Assembly (NCBI RefSeq): GCF_007748035.1
Contig: NZ_CP036278.1
Coordinates: 1,984,001-2,048,000, forward strand
DNA length: 64,000 nucleotides
Reading direction: 5' to 3'
From: Aeoliella mucimassa
Lineage (GTDB): Bacteria; Planctomycetota; Planctomycetia; Pirellulales; Lacipirellulaceae
Part shown: in pieces, positions 61,732 to 64,000 of the stretch
How positions within the stretch are numbered: position 1 is the first letter of the stretch
How the letters are laid out: the number at the start of each line of letters is the position of its first letter
The notes under the pieces: generated by a model
Told to the model about the DNA's origin: nothing
Databases searched by the model: none
What the model saw: only the letters and a program-made list of their open reading frames with translations
Program-made: the position numbers and the translations under genes

Positions 61732-62103
61732 GCGTTTTCAGCGATCGAATGTCACTTGTCAGGAGAGTAGTTGTTCTCACCACAGCAGTTGCTACTGGCT
61801 GTGTGTACTGTATCTCAGGGGGGCTACTGTCTTTTGAGAGTGCGGATGACGATCTGATGCTGGTTACGGTCTCGTCGAGTTTTAGGTAGCAGTATTATTG
61901 CTGTCTGCTGCCGGTTGTCTTACGACGTTCAACAGGGCATTTTTACTAACCACCTGTGGTTCCACTGATTCTTTTTTGTGGAGGTGGTTTAGAGAGTCCT
62001 AGATGCAACGCCTCCTCGCTTCGGAAGGAAGCAGAGGAGGGCGTTTCTTAGAGTGGGAATACCTAATAGCATCGATAAGGGAGAAGATGGGGGTGATTAG
62101 CTG
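61732..62103. other. Gene-poor stretch with hairpin
   Basis: No convincing gene. A hairpin at 62007-62045 (AACGCCTCCTC and GAGGAGGGCGTT, one bulge) followed by TCTT may end transcription from either side; the DUF1080 gene ends just beyond on the minus strand. Confidence 0.5.
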
Positions 62104-62835
62104 CTACTTCTCTTCCCATTTCGTATCGTCGGCACTTAGTTCTTTGATAGGGGTAAGCTCCATTTTACGGAACTCGACCTCAGAGCCTTCGGCTTGCACT
62201 GCTATATGCCCTTTGCTGGCAGTGCATTTGTAGCCGTGGTTTACGAAGTCGCCGTTAACCCAGACTTTTACGTCGTCGCCGACGCATTCGATAATCATGG
62301 TGTTCCATTCGCCGACTTTGTTTTCTGATCCGTCGGTCAGGTTGAGAATGCGGCGAGATTTGCCTTCGGTGATGCCCCATTTGTCTTTCGGGCCACGTCG
62401 TTCGACCATGTTATCGACGGTGATATCTTCTACGATGCACCAGAAATCACCTGCATTCTCGTGCATCATCTGCACTTCGATTGACTGAGGAAACATATCG
62501 TAAAGTGCCCGTGGTTTGGAAGCATGCACGAGCACCCCACAGTTTCCTGGCTTGCCGGCGAACCGGTATTCGACCTGGATCCGGTAGTTTTCGTGTTCTT
62601 CATCGGTAATGAGATGACCACCAGGCGTGCCGAGACTCACAAGATTGCCGTCTCGCACTATAAATGGCCCTGTTGCATCGGAATCGTTGTCTAAAGCTGG
62701 CACGTCAGCATGCCAGCCAGTTAGATCCTTGCTATTGAAGAGGGATACCGTATCTGTTTCCTCAGCATACGCAACAGACGCAGCTAGGATTAGCAAACAG
62801 CAAACGGCAACCATGGATCGAAGAGCCCGTAGCAT
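62104..62835 (-). CDS. Secreted DUF1080 (3-keto-disaccharide hydrolase-like) protein
   Basis: A 243-residue exported protein: signal peptide (VAVCCLLILAASVAYA, cut before EETD), then one DUF1080 domain, a concanavalin-like beta sandwich (SLFNSKDLTGWHAD, YRIQVEYRFAGKPGNCGVLV, SIEVQMMHENAGDFWC, GEWNTMIIECVGDDVKVWVN). Some members are 3-keto-glycoside hydrolases; in planctomycetes the family is greatly expanded and the substrate of this one is unknown. The convergent/downstream gene context gives no hint. Confidence 0.9.
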   Translation of the reverse strand: MLRALRSMVAVCCLLILAASVAYAEETDTVSLFNSKDLTGWHADVPALDNDSDATGPFIVRDGNLVSLGTPGGHLITDEEHENYRIQVEYRFAGKPGNCGVLVHASKPRALYDMFPQSIEVQMMHENAGDFWCIVEDITVDNMVERRGPKDKWGITEGKSRRILNLTDGSENKVGEWNTMIIECVGDDVKVWVNGDFVNHGYKCTASKGHIAVQAEGSEVEFRKMELTPIKELSADDTKWEEK

Positions 62836-63235
62836 TTTAAAGCCTCGCGTTCAGGAGAAAGAGTGTCCAAGCACGGCCGGTATCATACCGCCGGGCTTTC
62901 GGGGGATGCAAATCAACTATTCAGTTGTTGTTTGCCATATCTTGGCGTCTCGCTGGTCTGCGAGATCCAGAAGTTGAAGTTCGGGTAAGTAACGGCTGGC
63001 GCGACTCTTTCGGTCAGTATTCCAGAGTCGTCGGCTTAGTTCGTCTTATTCCTAGGGGGCCATAGTCGGAGCGGGGCGATTCGCCTAGCAACCAAACTTA
63101 TCTTCAGTAGCGGTATTCCAACCCCCTCTTTCTATAGAGGGGGATCTACGGGTGCGCAAAACTCTTGCTAGGTTCACGAAAGAGCGGGAGATTCTGTCAA
63201 CCTGCGCGTTACGAATGGGCTGAAATCGGTATTAG

Positions 63236-63484
63236 TTGGTAGAGCTTCTCCGACTTGTCTTGGAACGGGGAAAACCGATAAGGCTCGTGCTGATAGCCGC
63301 ATGTTTGTTGGTGCTTGGCGGCTTCTTGGGGGAGTGGCTATCCGCCAAGCTGCGGGTACGCGTCGAATCTTGTTTGGTTTGTCAGCTCGTGGATTCCGTT
63401 TTTGGCGTGCATATCTGGTGGGATTGCGCCTGGATTGGTACCGTTGTAGCAGGAACAAGTGGAATTGGATTCTTCGCTCGATAA
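63236..63484 (+). CDS. Possible small membrane protein
   Basis: An 82-residue frame with two hydrophobic segments (IRLVLIAACLLVLGGFLGEW and WDCAWIGTVVAGTSGIGFFA) and CLVCQ between them. It starts only with TTG and has no clear ribosome binding site, so it may be a decayed or unexpressed remnant. The remaining DNA from 62836 to 63566 shows no other candidate. Confidence 0.28.
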   Translation: MVELLRLVLERGKPIRLVLIAACLLVLGGFLGEWLSAKLRVRVESCLVCQLVDSVFGVHIWWDCAWIGTVVAGTSGIGFFAR

Positions 63485-63566
63485 CTCTTCTGATGAATCG
63501 AGCCGAGCTGTGTTGTCTCTGCACCTCGAATCGCCTCGATGAACTAGGCATGATGGCCTATCGATC

Positions 63567-64000
63567 ATGAATATACTGCGTGCTGTGCTACTGCTGACTC
63601 TGGGTTGTTGCTTGTTTGCAGGTAGCCGACTCGATGCTTACGACTTGGGAGGACGATGGACTCGTACCCAATCCGATGGCAACGGTATCGAACGAGGAGA
63701 TCCTGTCACGTTGCTCTGGAGTATTGTTCCAGATGGCAGTAGCTACGATCGATCAGACAACAGCGATCTCGTGCAGTTCATGGATAACCTGTGGAACGTG
63801 CCTACGGAGTCAAGAATAAACACTTTCACCGAGCGATCCTGGTTTGCACCGATTCAGGATGCCTACGACCAGTACTCTTATGTCTCGGGAATATCGATGG
63901 TCTACGTCGCCGAGCAGGACGAGCGTGGGCGGTCGACCGGTCAGTTCGGTGATATGCGGATTGGCGGCGAGGCATTCGATACCAACCCCAACGTGAATGT
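63567..64000 (+). CDS. Secreted protein, 5' end only (matrixin-like)
   Basis: An open frame of 144 codons that runs off the window. A signal peptide (MNILRAVLLLTLGCCLFAGS) precedes YDLGGRWTRTQSDGNGIERG, GDPVTLLWSIVPDGSSY and AYDQYSYVSGISMVYVAEQD. This opening is like the N termini of planctomycete secreted proteins that continue into a matrixin-type metalloprotease domain and PEP-CTERM tail, but the catalytic part is not in the window, so the function is only suggested. Confidence 0.7.
   Translation, partial: MNILRAVLLLTLGCCLFAGSRLDAYDLGGRWTRTQSDGNGIERGDPVTLLWSIVPDGSSYDRSDNSDLVQFMDNLWNVPTESRINTFTERSWFAPIQDAYDQYSYVSGISMVYVAEQDERGRSTGQFGDMRIGGEAFDTNPNVN

Noticed and set aside
61749-61889. 46-codon frame with a weak lipobox (VATGC) after the rRNA terminator
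   Set aside because: No ribosome binding site and no further support; could be real but not shown.

Overview
The window looks like a chromosome segment of a planctomycete, most likely Pirellulales and close to Lacipirellulaceae (inference). The supporting signs are PEP-CTERM tails, several proteins with an N-terminal LEPR-type motif, dockerin-like EF-hand pairs, DUF1559 pseudopilin-like proteins, DUF1570/DUF1080/DUF1593 families, and a 23S-5S rRNA operon with no 16S gene beside it. Most gene starts below were moved to internal ATGs with a visible ribosome binding site; a few stay ambiguous and are marked.

1-17 kb is mostly housekeeping and core genes: a FixL/FixJ-like two-component pair, MiaE, FabH, an unknown basic protein, PyrE, a LysM/L,D-transpeptidase-like protein without its catalytic cysteine, a small acidic zinc-ribbon membrane protein, RarA, a CorA-like channel, an ABC ATPase with its membrane partner, a secreted unknown, a sugar isomerase, a DUF1570 protease-like protein, a 39-aa membrane protein and tRNA-His. 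Behind the tRNA comes a short A+T-richer stretch with small repeats and a P-loop kinase-like gene.

17.9-27.6 kb is accessory. It holds a DUF1593 protein, a cluster of palindromic repeats, a large secreted glycosidase-like protein, an XRE-SnoaL regulator and a LuxR-type regulator. An ISKra4-type insertion sequence, bounded by an 11-bp inverted repeat and an exact 9-bp target duplication, sits 44 bp upstream of the LuxR start.

27.6-45.2 kb is a polysaccharide-degradation locus best explained by pectin, especially rhamnogalacturonan I: a PEP-CTERM surface protein, a DNRLRE PEP-CTERM protein, a GH28 enzyme, a DUF1559/lipoprotein pair, two tandem PL11 rhamnogalacturonan lyases with DNRLRE and dockerin-like domains, and a GH51 arabinofuranosidase.

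45.5-53.1 kb carries two LEPR-type modular surface proteins. The first joins WD-like repeats, Ig-like modules, a thioredoxin-like domain and a cyclophilin domain. It is cut by an IS903-group insertion whose 9-bp target duplication lets the 1,216-residue ancestor be rebuilt exactly.

53.2-57.8 kb has an outer-membrane barrel, a receiver-PilZ protein, a diguanylate cyclase and a small membrane protein. 57.8-61.7 kb is the 23S-5S operon with promoter, boxA, processing stem and terminator. The window ends with a DUF1080 protein and the 5' end of a secreted protein running off the edge.
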